Made by a program: the position numbers and the translations under genes. Of a stretch of DNA of 64,000 bases, positions 47,603 through 59,001 are shown piece after piece. How positions within the stretch are numbered: the first letter of the stretch is position 1; every line of letters starts with the position of its first letter. Source of the DNA: Microbacterium testaceum (GTDB lineage Bacteria > Actinomycetota > Actinomycetes > Actinomycetales > Microbacteriaceae); the NCBI RefSeq assembly GCF_029761935.1, contig NZ_CP121699.1, positions 496,001 to 560,000 of the forward strand, written 5' to 3'. The notes beneath the pieces are model-generated. The model made no database searches, was not told the origin of the DNA, and saw only the letters and a program-made list of their open reading frames with translations.

Positions 47603-47727
47603 ACGAAACACCCCTCCGATCTGCGGTCAGCGTTCATGCTGTCACGCACACGGTCCGCATCCGGGAATATCGCGGGCGCGCCGCGAGTTTCCCGTCAGGC
47701 CTGACACGCACGCCCGTCTCGGAGCAT

Positions 47728-47756
47728 TTGCTTATCGAGGACGGGTCATGCAAACT
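47728..47756 (+). promoter_or_regulatory. Promoter TTGCTT-N17-CAAACT for DUF4193
   Basis: The -35 and -10 with a 17-bp spacer lie 68 bp before ATG 47824, in the sepH/DUF4193 divergent gap. Confidence 0.45.
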
Positions 47757-47823
47757 ATGGCCGCCCGATCGGGCACCCGATGGGGCACAGCACCACGAAA
47801 ACCGGAAGTAGAGACCTGCACGC

Positions 47824-48117
47824 ATGGCAACCGATTACGACGCACCGCGCAAGACCGAGGACGACAGCGAGTCGATCGAGGCCCTCAAGGAGCGCGTGCC
47901 CGACAAGGCGTCGGGGTCGATCGACAACGAGGATGCCGATAACCCCTCGGGCTTCGAACTGCCCGGCGCCGACCTTTCCGACATCGAGCTCGATGTCGTC
48001 GTGCTTCCCCCTCAGGAAGACGAGTTCACCTGCATGAACTGCTTCCTCGTGAAGCACCGTTCGCAGATCGCCGAAGAGAGCGGCCCCGGCTTCATCTGCC
48101 TGGAGTGCGCAGCCTGA
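47824..48117 (+). CDS. DUF4193 family zinc-ribbon-like protein
   Basis: A 97-residue acidic protein with a C-terminal [13 protein letters not shown]...GFICLEC four-Cys site, the hallmark of DUF4193. The order sepH-DUF4193-DUF3093-dut is conserved in actinobacteria. Its function is unknown. The last 26 bp overlap the end of the opposing DUF3093 gene. Confidence 0.92.
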   Translation: MATDYDAPRKTEDDSESIEALKERVPDKASGSIDNEDADNPSGFELPGADLSDIELDVVVLPPQEDEFTCMNCFLVKHRSQIAEESGPGFICLECAA

Positions 48118-48583
48118 CCTGAGCGCGCTGGATCGCCGCCACCAGGCGGTCCGGCGTGCGGGTGGACACCACCCACGACGGAGTCGGATCATCGGGATCG
48201 ATCACGGGAACCGTGACGATCCCGTCGATCCCGCCCCGGATGACATGCCACGCCCGGTGGTCGAGACCACTCCCACGGGCCGTACGCGCTTCTTCGGCGA
48301 TGACGCCGGTGGGAACGCCCAGAAGATCGACCGGAATGTGCGCCCGTCCCGCTCGGAACTCCCCGTCACGGATCTCGATGACCGGTGCGAGCGCGAGAAG
48401 GCCCGTCACGATCGCCACCGACACGAGCAGCCCGATGAACAGGGCCAGGGTCGTGTCGAGCGGGGAGAAGACGACGGCCGCCATGGGACCGCACACGGCT
48501 GCGGCGACCAGCGCCCACAGCGACGGGCTCAGACGCTCTCGATACTCGGCTGCGGTGCGGATGCCGCACCCCCTCTTCTGCAT
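48092..48583 (-). CDS. DUF3093 family membrane protein
   Basis: A 163-residue protein with two membrane helices ([20 protein letters not shown] and [22 protein letters not shown]) followed by a cytoplasmic domain ending [18 protein letters not shown]. This matches DUF3093. ATG 48583 is only 12 bp from the dut GTG on the other strand; a longer frame through dut is a shadow. It overlaps the 3' end of DUF4193 by 26 bp. Confidence 0.85.
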   Translation of the reverse strand: MQKRGCGIRTAAEYRERLSPSLWALVAAAVCGPMAAVVFSPLDTTLALFIGLLVSVAIVTGLLALAPVIEIRDGEFRAGRAHIPVDLLGVPTGVIAEEARTARGSGLDHRAWHVIRGGIDGIVTVPVIDPDDPTPSWVVSTRTPDRLVAAIQRAQVRLRTPGR

Positions 48584-48589
48584 TACCCT
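48584..48589 (+). promoter_or_regulatory. -10 element TACCCT, leaderless start of dut
   Basis: TACCCT is followed after 6 nt by GTG 48596. It directly abuts the start codon of the divergent DUF3093 gene. Confidence 0.5.
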
Positions 48590-48595
48590 CGTGGG

Positions 48596-49051
48596 GTGAC
48601 CGAAACGGTGGACGTCCTCATTGTCGCATCCGAGCCTCCGGTCTTCGCCCACCCCGGCGACGCCGGAGCCGACCTGACCGCCGCCGAGGCGGTACGCCTG
48701 GAGCCCGGGCGACGCGCTCTCGTCTCGACGGGCGTGCGCATCGCTCTCCCCGAGGGATACGCCGCGTTCGTCGTGCCGCGAAGCGGCTTGGCCGCCAAAC
48801 ACGGCATCACCATCGTGAATGCGCCCGGCACGATCGACGCCGGATACCGCGGAGAGATCAAGGTCGCCCTGTTGAACACCGACCTCGACGAGGCCTATGA
48901 CATCGCGGTCGGAGACCGCATCGCCCAGCTCATCGTGATGCCCGTCCCGGCCGTGCGCTTCGTCCCCGTCGACGAACTGCCCGACAGCGTGCGCGGTCAA
49001 GGCGGCTTCGGATCGAGCGGATACCAGACTCTGCAAGGGAGCACCCGATGA
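48596..49051 (+). CDS. dut: Deoxyuridine 5'-triphosphate nucleotidohydrolase
   Basis: A 151-residue trimeric dUTPase that keeps uracil out of DNA and supplies dUMP. All five motifs are present: [33 protein letters not shown] and the C-terminal arm GSSGYQ. GTG start with a TACCCT -10 six nt before. First gene of the dut-DUF3710-DUF3159 operon, with 4-nt overlap (ATGA) to the next. Confidence 0.95.
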   Translation: MTETVDVLIVASEPPVFAHPGDAGADLTAAEAVRLEPGRRALVSTGVRIALPEGYAAFVVPRSGLAAKHGITIVNAPGTIDAGYRGEIKVALLNTDLDEAYDIAVGDRIAQLIVMPVPAVRFVPVDELPDSVRGQGGFGSSGYQTLQGSTR

Positions 49052-49683
49052 CCGACGACGAGTCGCAGACCACCCCTGACACCGCCGACCAGCCCGGAAC
49101 CGAAGCGGTGCAGGCGCTGAAGAGCGCGCCCACCGATCGCGAGACCGCCGGTCCGTTCGACGAGGCCGAGGCGAACCCCGTCCGCCCCTACATCGACCTG
49201 GGTGGCATCAAGATCCTCCCGCGCGAGGGGCTGAACCTCCGTCTCGAGGTCGAGGAGCAGACCAAGCGCATCGTGGCCGTGGGCCTCGACTACGCCGACT
49301 CCACCCTGCAGGTGCAGCCCTTCGCCGCGCCGCGCTCGAGCGGCCTGTGGGAAGAGACACGGGAGCAGATCCGCCAGCAGGTCAAGCAGCAGGGCGGCCG
49401 CGTCGAAGAGCGCGAGGGCCCGCTCGGTCCCGAGCTGCTCGCCGAGGTGCCCGTCATGGCCGGCGCGGACGGCGCCGCCAAGCGCCTCGCGCGTTTCGTG
49501 GGCGTCGACGGGCCCCGCTGGTTCCTGCGCGGGGTCGTCGGGGGAGCCGCCACCAGCGACGTCGAGGCAGCCGCCGCCGTCGAGGACCTCTTCCGCTCGA
49601 TCGTCGTTGTCCGCGGATCGTCACCGATGCCGCCGCGCGACCTCATCCCCCTCCGGATGCCGTCGAGCCCCGGAACCGCATGA
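49048..49683 (+). CDS. DUF3710 family protein
   Basis: A 211-residue acidic soluble protein with [25 protein letters not shown] and [31 protein letters not shown], matching DUF3710. It is conserved directly after dut in actinobacteria; its role is not known. It overlaps dut and DUF3159 by 4 nt each, so the three proteins should be made together. Confidence 0.92.
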   Translation: MTDDESQTTPDTADQPGTEAVQALKSAPTDRETAGPFDEAEANPVRPYIDLGGIKILPREGLNLRLEVEEQTKRIVAVGLDYADSTLQVQPFAAPRSSGLWEETREQIRQQVKQQGGRVEEREGPLGPELLAEVPVMAGADGAAKRLARFVGVDGPRWFLRGVVGGAATSDVEAAAAVEDLFRSIVVVRGSSPMPPRDLIPLRMPSSPGTA

Positions 49684-50435
49684 GCGACGACTCCGCACGC
49701 CCGGCGCGAGAAGACGACCGCGTCCCCCTCGACCCCCCGTCCGCGGCGGACAGCGTCAGCGCGGCTCTCGGCAACGCGGCACGCCGCGCGGGGCTCGACC
49801 CCTCGAAGCACACCTCGACCGGCGCAGCCGTATGGTCGGCGATGGGCGGGGTGCGCGGCATCCTGGAATCCGTCCTGCCCTCGCTCGCGTTCGTGGTGCT
49901 CTTCACCGTCACGATCGACCCCGAGACGCGCCAGGGCAACCTGTGGGTGAGCCTCGGGGTGTCCGTGGGGCTCGCCGTCGTCTTCACCCTCGCGCGTCTG
50001 ATCGCCAAGTCGCCCCCGAGCGCCGCGATCGGCGGACTCCTGGCGACCGCGGGCGCCGCCGTCCTGTCGCTGGTGACCGGCCGCGGGCAGGACAACTTCG
50101 TGCTGGGTTTCTTCACCAACGGCGCGTACGGAACGGCGTTCCTCGTCTCGGCCCTCATCGGCTGGCCGCTGATCGGTCTGGCCGCCGGGTATCTGCTCGG
50201 TGAGGGCACGCGCTGGCGCGCCGACAAGCGCAAGCGCCGCGCCTACACGTGGCTCTCGATCGCCTGGGCCGCCCTGTTCGCCGCGCGACTCGCCGTGCAG
50301 CTGCCGCTGTACTTCGCGGGCGACGTCACCGCGCTCGGCACGCTCAAGATCGTCATGGGCCTGCCGCTGTTCGCCCCGATGCTGGCGGTGACGTGGCTCG
50401 TGGTGCGGGCTCTCCACCCTCGCCGAGAGTCCTGA
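49680..50435 (+). CDS. DUF3159 family membrane protein
   Basis: A 251-residue protein with five to six membrane helices, including GILESVLPSLAFVVLFTVTID, LWVSLGVSVGLAVVFTLARLI, AIGGLLATAGAAVLSLVTG and GTAFLVSALIGWPLIGLAAGYLLG. This is the DUF3159 pattern. The start ATG 49680 overlaps the DUF3710 stop (ATGA); a longer frame is a shadow. Function unknown. Confidence 0.9.
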   Translation: MSDDSARPAREDDRVPLDPPSAADSVSAALGNAARRAGLDPSKHTSTGAAVWSAMGGVRGILESVLPSLAFVVLFTVTIDPETRQGNLWVSLGVSVGLAVVFTLARLIAKSPPSAAIGGLLATAGAAVLSLVTGRGQDNFVLGFFTNGAYGTAFLVSALIGWPLIGLAAGYLLGEGTRWRADKRKRRAYTWLSIAWAALFAARLAVQLPLYFAGDVTALGTLKIVMGLPLFAPMLAVTWLVVRALHPRRES

Positions 50436-50438
50436 TAA

Positions 50439-50456
50439 TATCTTGACATCAAGATA
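50439..50456. promoter_or_regulatory. Palindrome TATCTTGACATCAAGATA upstream of acnA
   Basis: Two perfect 8-bp arms flank CA. It contains TTGACA, lies 113 bp before the acnA GTG and just after the DUF3159 stop. The form resembles a dimeric repressor operator; the regulator is not identified. Confidence 0.55.
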
Positions 50457-50477
50457 AATCCGTCGCTCCGAGCGGTT

Positions 50478-50502
50478 AGGTCGACCTTCCTGGAATCGAC
50501 CT
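50478..50502 (+). promoter_or_regulatory. Inverted repeat AGGTCGA-N11-TCGACCT in the acnA leader
   Basis: 7-bp arms enclose a smaller TTCC-T-GGAA palindrome. It lies 66 bp before the acnA start and could be a second operator or an RNA hairpin. Confidence 0.4.
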
Positions 50503-50568
50503 CTCCGCGCGGGGAAGATGGACAAATGCGGGCTGACGCCTGCGCATTCGCCGACGAAGGAGACGATC

Positions 50569-53409
<2,841 letters not shown>

Positions 53410-53419
53410 CCCGCTTCAT

Positions 53420-53458
53420 CGATGTGCCCCGGGAGCCTCGCGCTCCCGGGGCACATCG
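53420..53458 (+). terminator. Terminator hairpin after acnA
   Basis: Perfect 17-bp arms (53420-53436, 53442-53458) with loop CTCGC. Confidence 0.88.
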
Positions 53459-53523
53459 CGTTCGCAGAGAGTACACGGCCCCGGCGCGCAACCCGTTGCC
53501 GGGCCCCTCGCACCCTCGGAGAC

Positions 53524-53529
53524 TAGAAT
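53524..53529 (+). promoter_or_regulatory. -10 element TAGAAT of dxs
   Basis: TAGAAT lies 47 bp before ATG 53576, giving a leader of about 40 nt with GAGAGGAG. No clear -35. Confidence 0.5.
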
Positions 53530-53575
53530 CGACCCGTACGCGCGGCCCCCGCGCGCATCGCACGAGAGGAGTCAC

Positions 53576-55525
53576 ATGGCTCTCCTACCCGGCATCCACG
53601 GACCCCGTGACCTCGACGCCCTGACCCCCGACGAGCTGCGTCAGCTGGCCGCGGAGGTGCGGTCGTTCCTCGTCGAGAACGTGGCCCGCACCGGCGGCCA
53701 CCTCGGACCGAACCTCGGCGTGGTCGAGCTCACGATCGCTCTCCACAAGGTCTTCGATTCACCCGCCGACCCCATCATCTTCGACACCGGGCACCAGTCC
53801 TATGTGCACAAGATCCTGACCGGTCGGCAGGACTTCGAGAAGCTCCGCTCGCGCGGGGGTCTCGCCGGCTACCCCCAGCGCTCCGAGAGCGAGCACGACG
53901 TCGTCGAGTCGTCGCACGCCTCCAGTTCGCTCAGCTGGGCCGACGGCGTCTCGCGGGCCTTCAGCCGCACCGGTCGCCGCGACCGCCACGTCGTCGCCGT
54001 CGTCGGCGACGGCGCACTCACTGGCGGGATGACGTGGGAGGCGCTGAACAACATCAGCGACGACAACGACCGCAACCTCGTCATCGTGGTCAACGACAAC
54101 GGTCGCTCCTACGCCCCCACGATCGGCGGCATGGCGCGCTACCTCAACCGCGTGCGCACGAACGAGGCGTACCGCACCCTGCACCGCGGCTCCGACACGC
54201 TCTTCCGCCGTCTCGGGCCCGCCGCGCGCGCGGTGTACCGCGGCGTCCGCGGCGGAACGCACGGCTTCCTGTCGCGCTTCACGAACAACGAGGCGCTGTA
54301 CAGCAACCTCGACATCAAATACCTCGGTCCCATCGACGGCCACGACTTCGAGTCGCTCATCGAGACGCTCGAGCTGGCCAAGTCGTACGGCGCGCCCGTC
54401 ATCGTGCACGCCATCACCGACAAGGGCAGCGGGTACGCGCCCGCGATGAGCGACGAAGCCGATCAGTTCCACGCCGTGGGCAAGATCGACCCGATCACCG
54501 GCGAGGCGCTCGGCTCGGGCGGCGGTCCGCAGTGGACCGACGTGTTCGCCGACGAACTGGTCGCGGTCGGTGCCGAACGCGACGACGTCATCGCGATGAC
54601 CGCCGCGATGCTGCGTCCCACGGGTCTGCAGAAGTTCGCGGAGCGCTTCCCCGAGCGCGTGTACGACGTCGGGATCGCGGAGCAGCACGCGGTGGCATCC
54701 GCCGCCGGTCTGGCCTTCGGAGGCCTGCACCCGGTCGTCGCCATCTACGCGACGTTCATGAACCGCGCGTTCGATCAGGTCATGATGGACGTCGCCCTGC
54801 ACAAGGCCGGGGTGACCTTCGTGCTCGACCGGGCCGGCGTCACCGGTCCCGACGGCCCGAGCCACCACGGCATCTGGGACCTCGCGATGCTGCAGCTGGT
54901 CCCCGGCATCCGCATCGCCGCTCCCCGCGACGCCGCGCGCTTGCGCGAGGTGTTCCGCGAGGCCACCGCCGTCGAAGACGCGCCGACCGTCGTGCGCTAC
55001 CCCAAGGGCAAGGTCAACGACGACGTCGAGGCGATCGAGCGTCTGCACGACGGCGTCGACGTGCTGAGTCGCGGCTCGAGCGAAGACGTGCTCCTCGTCG
55101 GCATCGGGCCGATGGTCCATCTTGCGCTGGAGGTCGCGGAGCGACTGAAGGCGCAGGGCATCGGCGCCACCGTGATCGATCCGCGCTGGGCCATTCCGGT
55201 GCAGCCGTCGATCGTCGACCTGGCCCGCGAGCACCGTCTCGTGATCACGATCGAGGACGGCATCCGCGTCGGCGGGGTCGGCACGCGCGTGCGCCAGGTT
55301 CTGCGCGAGGCCGGCGTCGACACGGCGGTCGACGAGCTCGGCATCCCGGACGAGTTCATCGATCACGCCACGCGCGAGCAGATCCTCGAGGATGCCGGAC
55401 TCACGGCGTCCAAGATCGCCCATGACGTCGTGGCGCAGGTCCTCGGTACCCGCATCCCCATGGCCCGTCAGACTCCGACCGGCTCGATCCCGACGATCGA
55501 GGAGTGGGAGAAGTCCCGGCCGTAA
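53576..55525 (+). CDS. dxs: 1-deoxy-D-xylulose-5-phosphate synthase
   Basis: A 649-residue ThDP enzyme that condenses pyruvate and glyceraldehyde 3-phosphate, the first step of the MEP isoprenoid pathway. FDTGHQSYVHKILTGR is diagnostic; the ThDP motif starts GDGALTGGMTWEALNN; the transketolase domain has YDVGIAEQHAVASAAGLA and GVTGPDGPSHHGIWDL. ATG 53576 is preceded by GAGAGGAG. Monocistronic between two terminators. Confidence 0.97.
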   Translation: MALLPGIHGPRDLDALTPDELRQLAAEVRSFLVENVARTGGHLGPNLGVVELTIALHKVFDSPADPIIFDTGHQSYVHKILTGRQDFEKLRSRGGLAGYPQRSESEHDVVESSHASSSLSWADGVSRAFSRTGRRDRHVVAVVGDGALTGGMTWEALNNISDDNDRNLVIVVNDNGRSYAPTIGGMARYLNRVRTNEAYRTLHRGSDTLFRRLGPAARAVYRGVRGGTHGFLSRFTNNEALYSNLDIKYLGPIDGHDFESLIETLELAKSYGAPVIVHAITDKGSGYAPAMSDEADQFHAVGKIDPITGEALGSGGGPQWTDVFADELVAVGAERDDVIAMTAAMLRPTGLQKFAERFPERVYDVGIAEQHAVASAAGLAFGGLHPVVAIYATFMNRAFDQVMMDVALHKAGVTFVLDRAGVTGPDGPSHHGIWDLAMLQLVPGIRIAAPRDAARLREVFREATAVEDAPTVVRYPKGKVNDDVEAIERLHDGVDVLSRGSSEDVLLVGIGPMVHLALEVAERLKAQGIGATVIDPRWAIPVQPSIVDLAREHRLVITIEDGIRVGGVGTRVRQVLREAGVDTAVDELGIPDEFIDHATREQILEDAGLTASKIAHDVVAQVLGTRIPMARQTPTGSIPTIEEWEKSRP

Positions 55526-55537
55526 AGCCCTCACACA

Positions 55538-55578
55538 CGACGACGGCGCCGCCCCCTCGGGGACGGCGCCGCTGTCGT
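55538..55578. terminator. Bidirectional terminator hairpin
   Basis: CGGCGCCG repeated inversely around CCCC/GGGG, with further outer pairing, between convergent dxs and the FadB-like gene. Confidence 0.75.
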
Positions 55579-55586
55579 ACCCGGGG

Positions 55587-57725
55587 TCAGGCCCCGATGC
55601 CGCGGATGGGCGGGTGGTGGAACGTGTCGCCGAAGGCGCGCTCCGACGCCCCCTCGCGGTCGAGGTAGGGCGACGCCCCACCGTCGATGAAGGGCCAGCC
55701 GGCGCCGAGGATGAGGCACAGGTCGATGTCCTGCACCTCGGGGACCACGCCCTCGTCGAGCATGATCTTGATCTCCTGCGCGAGGCCGTCCTGCACGCGC
55801 GCGAGGATCGTCTCGGGCACGACGGGCGTCTTGCCCGTCACGAGCACCTTCTGCGCGGCCTTGGTCCACCCGGTCACCCGGCCGCCCTTGTCCTTCTCGA
55901 CGACCTCCGGCAGGGCCGCGAGCTCGTGGAAGTTCTCCGACGAGAAGAACCGGTCGGGGAACGCGTGCGCCATCGTGTCCTGCACGTGGGCGGCGACCTT
56001 CCAGCCGACCAGGTCGATCAGCTGGAACGGCCCCATCGGCAGCCCGAGGGGCGCGAAAGCCTTCTCGACGACGGTGATGGGTGTGCCCTCGTACACGGCT
56101 CGCGCTGCTTCGCCCATGACCTTCGCCAGCAGGCGGTTCACGACGAAGCCCGGCGCGTCAGCGGTGAGGACCGCGTTCTTGCCCAGCCCCTTGGCGACCA
56201 CGAAGGCGGTCGATAGAGCGGCCTCGGATGTGGCGTCCGTCTTCACGACCTCGATGAGCGGCATGACCGCGACGGGGTTGAAGAAGTGGAAGCCCACCAG
56301 GCGCTCCGGGTTCTGCAGCACCGAGCCGATCTCGGCGACCGAGAGCGATGAGGTGTTCGTGGCGAGGATCGCATCGGCGGCGACGATCTTTTCGATGGCC
56401 GAGAAGACCTCCTGCTTGACGCCCACCTCTTCGAACACGGCCTCGATGACGAAGTCGCAGTCGGCGAACTCCGACCGGTCGGTGGTGCCGTGCACGAGCG
56501 CGCGCAGCTGGTTGGCCGTGTCGCCGTCGAGGCGCCCCTTTGCCTCGAGCTTGCCGATCTCTTCTCGAATGGATGCCACGCCCTTGTCGACCCGACCCTG
56601 ATCGAGGTCGGTGATGATCACGGGCACCCGCAGCTTGCGGACGAACAGCAGCGCGAATTGCGAGGCCATGAGACCCGCGCCGATGACGCCGACCTTGGTG
56701 ACCTTCTTCGCGAGAGCCTTGTCGGGGGCCCCGACCGGACGCTTGGCGCGCTTCTGCACGAGGTCGAAGGCGTACATGGATGCCGCGAACTGGTCGCCCG
56801 TGATGAGCTCGGCCAGCGCCTCGTCTTCGCGCGCGAAGCCCTCGGCCTTGGTGCCGCTCTTCGCCTTGTCGAGCAGGTCGAGCGCGACGTAGGGGGAGCG
56901 GGGCACGGTGCCGATCTTCGACTCGAGCATGCCGCGGGCCATCTTGATCGCGATGGGCCACTTGGTGAGGCGCTCGAGCTTGCCTGGCTCGTTCTTGCGC
57001 TCGACGCGCACCCGACCGGTGAGCACGCCATCGGCCCACCGCAGCGAGTCCTCGAGGTAGCTGGCCGCCGGGAAGATGGCATCCATGATCCCGAGGTCGA
57101 AGGCCTGCTGCGGCTTGAGCATGCGGTTCTGCTTGAGCGGGTTCGAGATGACGACCTCGAGCGCGTTCTCGATGCCGATGAGGTTCGGCAGCAGGTACGC
57201 ACCTCCCCAGCCGGGGATGATCCCGAGGAACACCTCGGGCAGGGCGATCGCCGCGGCCGAGGAGTCGACCGTGCGATATGTCGAATTGAGCGCGATCTCG
57301 AGACCGCCGCCGAGGGCGAGGCCGTTGACGAACGCGAACGAGGGGACGCCGAGCTCCGACAGCGACCCGATCACCTGGTGTCCGCGCTGTGCGATGAGGC
57401 GCGCGACCTCTTTCGAGGGCAGCTTCGCCACGTCGGACAGGTCGGCGCCCGCCGCGAGGATGTACTGCTTGCCGGTGATCGCGACGGCGTGGATCTCGCC
57501 GGCGTCGGCGCGCTCCTTGAGCGTCTCGAGCGTCTGCCCAAGCTCGGCGAGGGTCGCAGGTCCCAGCGTGTTGGGCCGGGTGTGGTCGCGACCGTTGTCG
57601 AGGGTGATCAGCGAAAGCACGTTGCCCGAGGGCAGACGCACGTCGCGGACGGGGGAGTGGGTCACCACCTCGTCGCCGGTGAGGGCGTCGAGGGGCGTGA
57701 AGTCGATCGAGGTGTAGTCGGTCAC
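55587..57725 (-). CDS. Multifunctional fatty acid oxidation protein (enoyl-CoA hydratase/3-hydroxyacyl-CoA dehydrogenase)
   Basis: A 712-residue FadB/FadJ-like protein. The crotonase half has VAITGKQYILAAGADLSDVAKL and VNGLALGGGLEIALNS; the catalytic Glu lies in ALPEVFLGIIPGWGG. The dehydrogenase half has the NAD loop VGVIGAGLMASQFA and GFHFFNPVAVMPLIEVV. The GTG start overlaps the thiolase stop as GTGA, so thiolase and this protein are made together, as in the FadAB complex. Confidence 0.93.
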   Translation of the reverse strand: MTDYTSIDFTPLDALTGDEVVTHSPVRDVRLPSGNVLSLITLDNGRDHTRPNTLGPATLAELGQTLETLKERADAGEIHAVAITGKQYILAAGADLSDVAKLPSKEVARLIAQRGHQVIGSLSELGVPSFAFVNGLALGGGLEIALNSTYRTVDSSAAAIALPEVFLGIIPGWGGAYLLPNLIGIENALEVVISNPLKQNRMLKPQQAFDLGIMDAIFPAASYLEDSLRWADGVLTGRVRVERKNEPGKLERLTKWPIAIKMARGMLESKIGTVPRSPYVALDLLDKAKSGTKAEGFAREDEALAELITGDQFAASMYAFDLVQKRAKRPVGAPDKALAKKVTKVGVIGAGLMASQFALLFVRKLRVPVIITDLDQGRVDKGVASIREEIGKLEAKGRLDGDTANQLRALVHGTTDRSEFADCDFVIEAVFEEVGVKQEVFSAIEKIVAADAILATNTSSLSVAEIGSVLQNPERLVGFHFFNPVAVMPLIEVVKTDATSEAALSTAFVVAKGLGKNAVLTADAPGFVVNRLLAKVMGEAARAVYEGTPITVVEKAFAPLGLPMGPFQLIDLVGWKVAAHVQDTMAHAFPDRFFSSENFHELAALPEVVEKDKGGRVTGWTKAAQKVLVTGKTPVVPETILARVQDGLAQEIKIMLDEGVVPEVQDIDLCLILGAGWPFIDGGASPYLDREGASERAFGDTFHHPPIRGIGA

Positions 57726-58930
57726 TTGCGCTTCTTCTTTCCGTCGAAGAACGGGTTCTCCCAGATGACCGAGCCGCCCTGGCCCAGGCCGACGCACATG
57801 GCGGTGAGGCCGTAGCGAACGTCGGGTCGCTCGGCGAACTGCGCTGCCAGCTGGATCATGAGACGCACTCCGGATGCCGCGAGCGGGTGGCCCAGGGCGA
57901 TGGCGCCGCCCCAGGGGTTCACGCGCGGGTCGTCGTCGGCGATGCCGAAGTGGTCGAGCAGCGAGATCACCTGGATGGCGAAGGCCTCGTTGAGCTCGAA
58001 CAGGCCGATGTCGTCGATCGTGAGCCCGGCCTTCTTGAGGGCCTTCTCGGTCGAGGGGATCGGGCCGATGCCCATGATCTCGGGCTCGACGCCGGCGAAC
58101 GCGAACGAGACCATGCGCATCTTGGGCGCGAGGCCGAACTCCTTCACGGCGCCGGCTCCGGCGAGCAGGCTGATGGTCGCACCGTCCGTGAGGGGCGAGG
58201 ACGTCCCGGCCGTGACCCGGCCGTGCGGGCGGAAGGGGGTCTTCAGCGTCGCCAGGCCCTCGACGGTGGTCTCCGGGCGTCGACCCTCGTCCGCCGTCGC
58301 GAGGCCCCAGGCGCCCTCGGCGTCCTTCACGGCGACCGGGACGAGGTCGGGCTGGATCTTGCCCGCTTCGTAGGCGGCCTGCACCTTGTGCTGGCTGGCG
58401 GCGCCGAAGCGGTCGGCGCGCTCCTTCGTCAGGTGCGGGAAGCGGTCGTGGATGCGTTCGGCGGTGACGCCCATGTTGAGGGCGCCCGGGTCGACGAGCT
58501 TCTCGGCCACGAAGCGCGGGTTAGGGTCGACGTTTCCGCCGATGGGGTGGCGTCCCATGTGCTCGACGCCGCCGGCGAGGGCGAGGTCGTACATGCCGAC
58601 GCCGATCGAGGCGCCCATCGTCGTGACGCTCGTCATGGCGCCCGCGCACATGCGCTCGATCGCCAGGCCCGGCACCGTCATCGGCAGACCCGCGAGGATC
58701 GCCGCGGTGCGCCCGAGGGTCAGTCCCTGGTCACCGGTCTGCGAGGTCGCGGCGATCGCCACGTCGTCGATCCGGTCCTTGGGCACGTCGCCGTTGCGTT
58801 CCATCAACCCGATGATCGCCTTGACCACGAGGTCGTCGGCGCGGGTGTTCCAGTACATGCCTTTTTCGCCGGCGCGCCCGAAGGGGGTGCGCATTCCGTC
58901 GACGAAGAAGACGTCCGTCATCTCGGCCAC
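57722..58930 (-). CDS. Acetyl-CoA acyltransferase (thiolase)
   Basis: A 402-residue thiolase, the last step of beta-oxidation. Nucleophile Cys95 (ERMCAGAMTS); further catalytic elements are NEAFAIQ, GGAIALGHPLAASG (His) and AMCVGLGQGG (Cys). The start GTG 58930 has GGAGG at good spacing; an ATG three codons later is less well placed. First gene of a two-gene operon with the FadB-like gene. The Lys-rich tail (FFDGKKKRK) is unusual but short. Confidence 0.94.
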   Translation of the reverse strand: MAEMTDVFFVDGMRTPFGRAGEKGMYWNTRADDLVVKAIIGLMERNGDVPKDRIDDVAIAATSQTGDQGLTLGRTAAILAGLPMTVPGLAIERMCAGAMTSVTTMGASIGVGMYDLALAGGVEHMGRHPIGGNVDPNPRFVAEKLVDPGALNMGVTAERIHDRFPHLTKERADRFGAASQHKVQAAYEAGKIQPDLVPVAVKDAEGAWGLATADEGRRPETTVEGLATLKTPFRPHGRVTAGTSSPLTDGATISLLAGAGAVKEFGLAPKMRMVSFAFAGVEPEIMGIGPIPSTEKALKKAGLTIDDIGLFELNEAFAIQVISLLDHFGIADDDPRVNPWGGAIALGHPLAASGVRLMIQLAAQFAERPDVRYGLTAMCVGLGQGGSVIWENPFFDGKKKRK

Positions 58931-59001
58931 TCTGCCTCCATAGTTTGGGATGACCCCAGCCTAGGAAGAGGCGAATCCGTCGCAGAATCGGTTGTCCGAA
59001 C

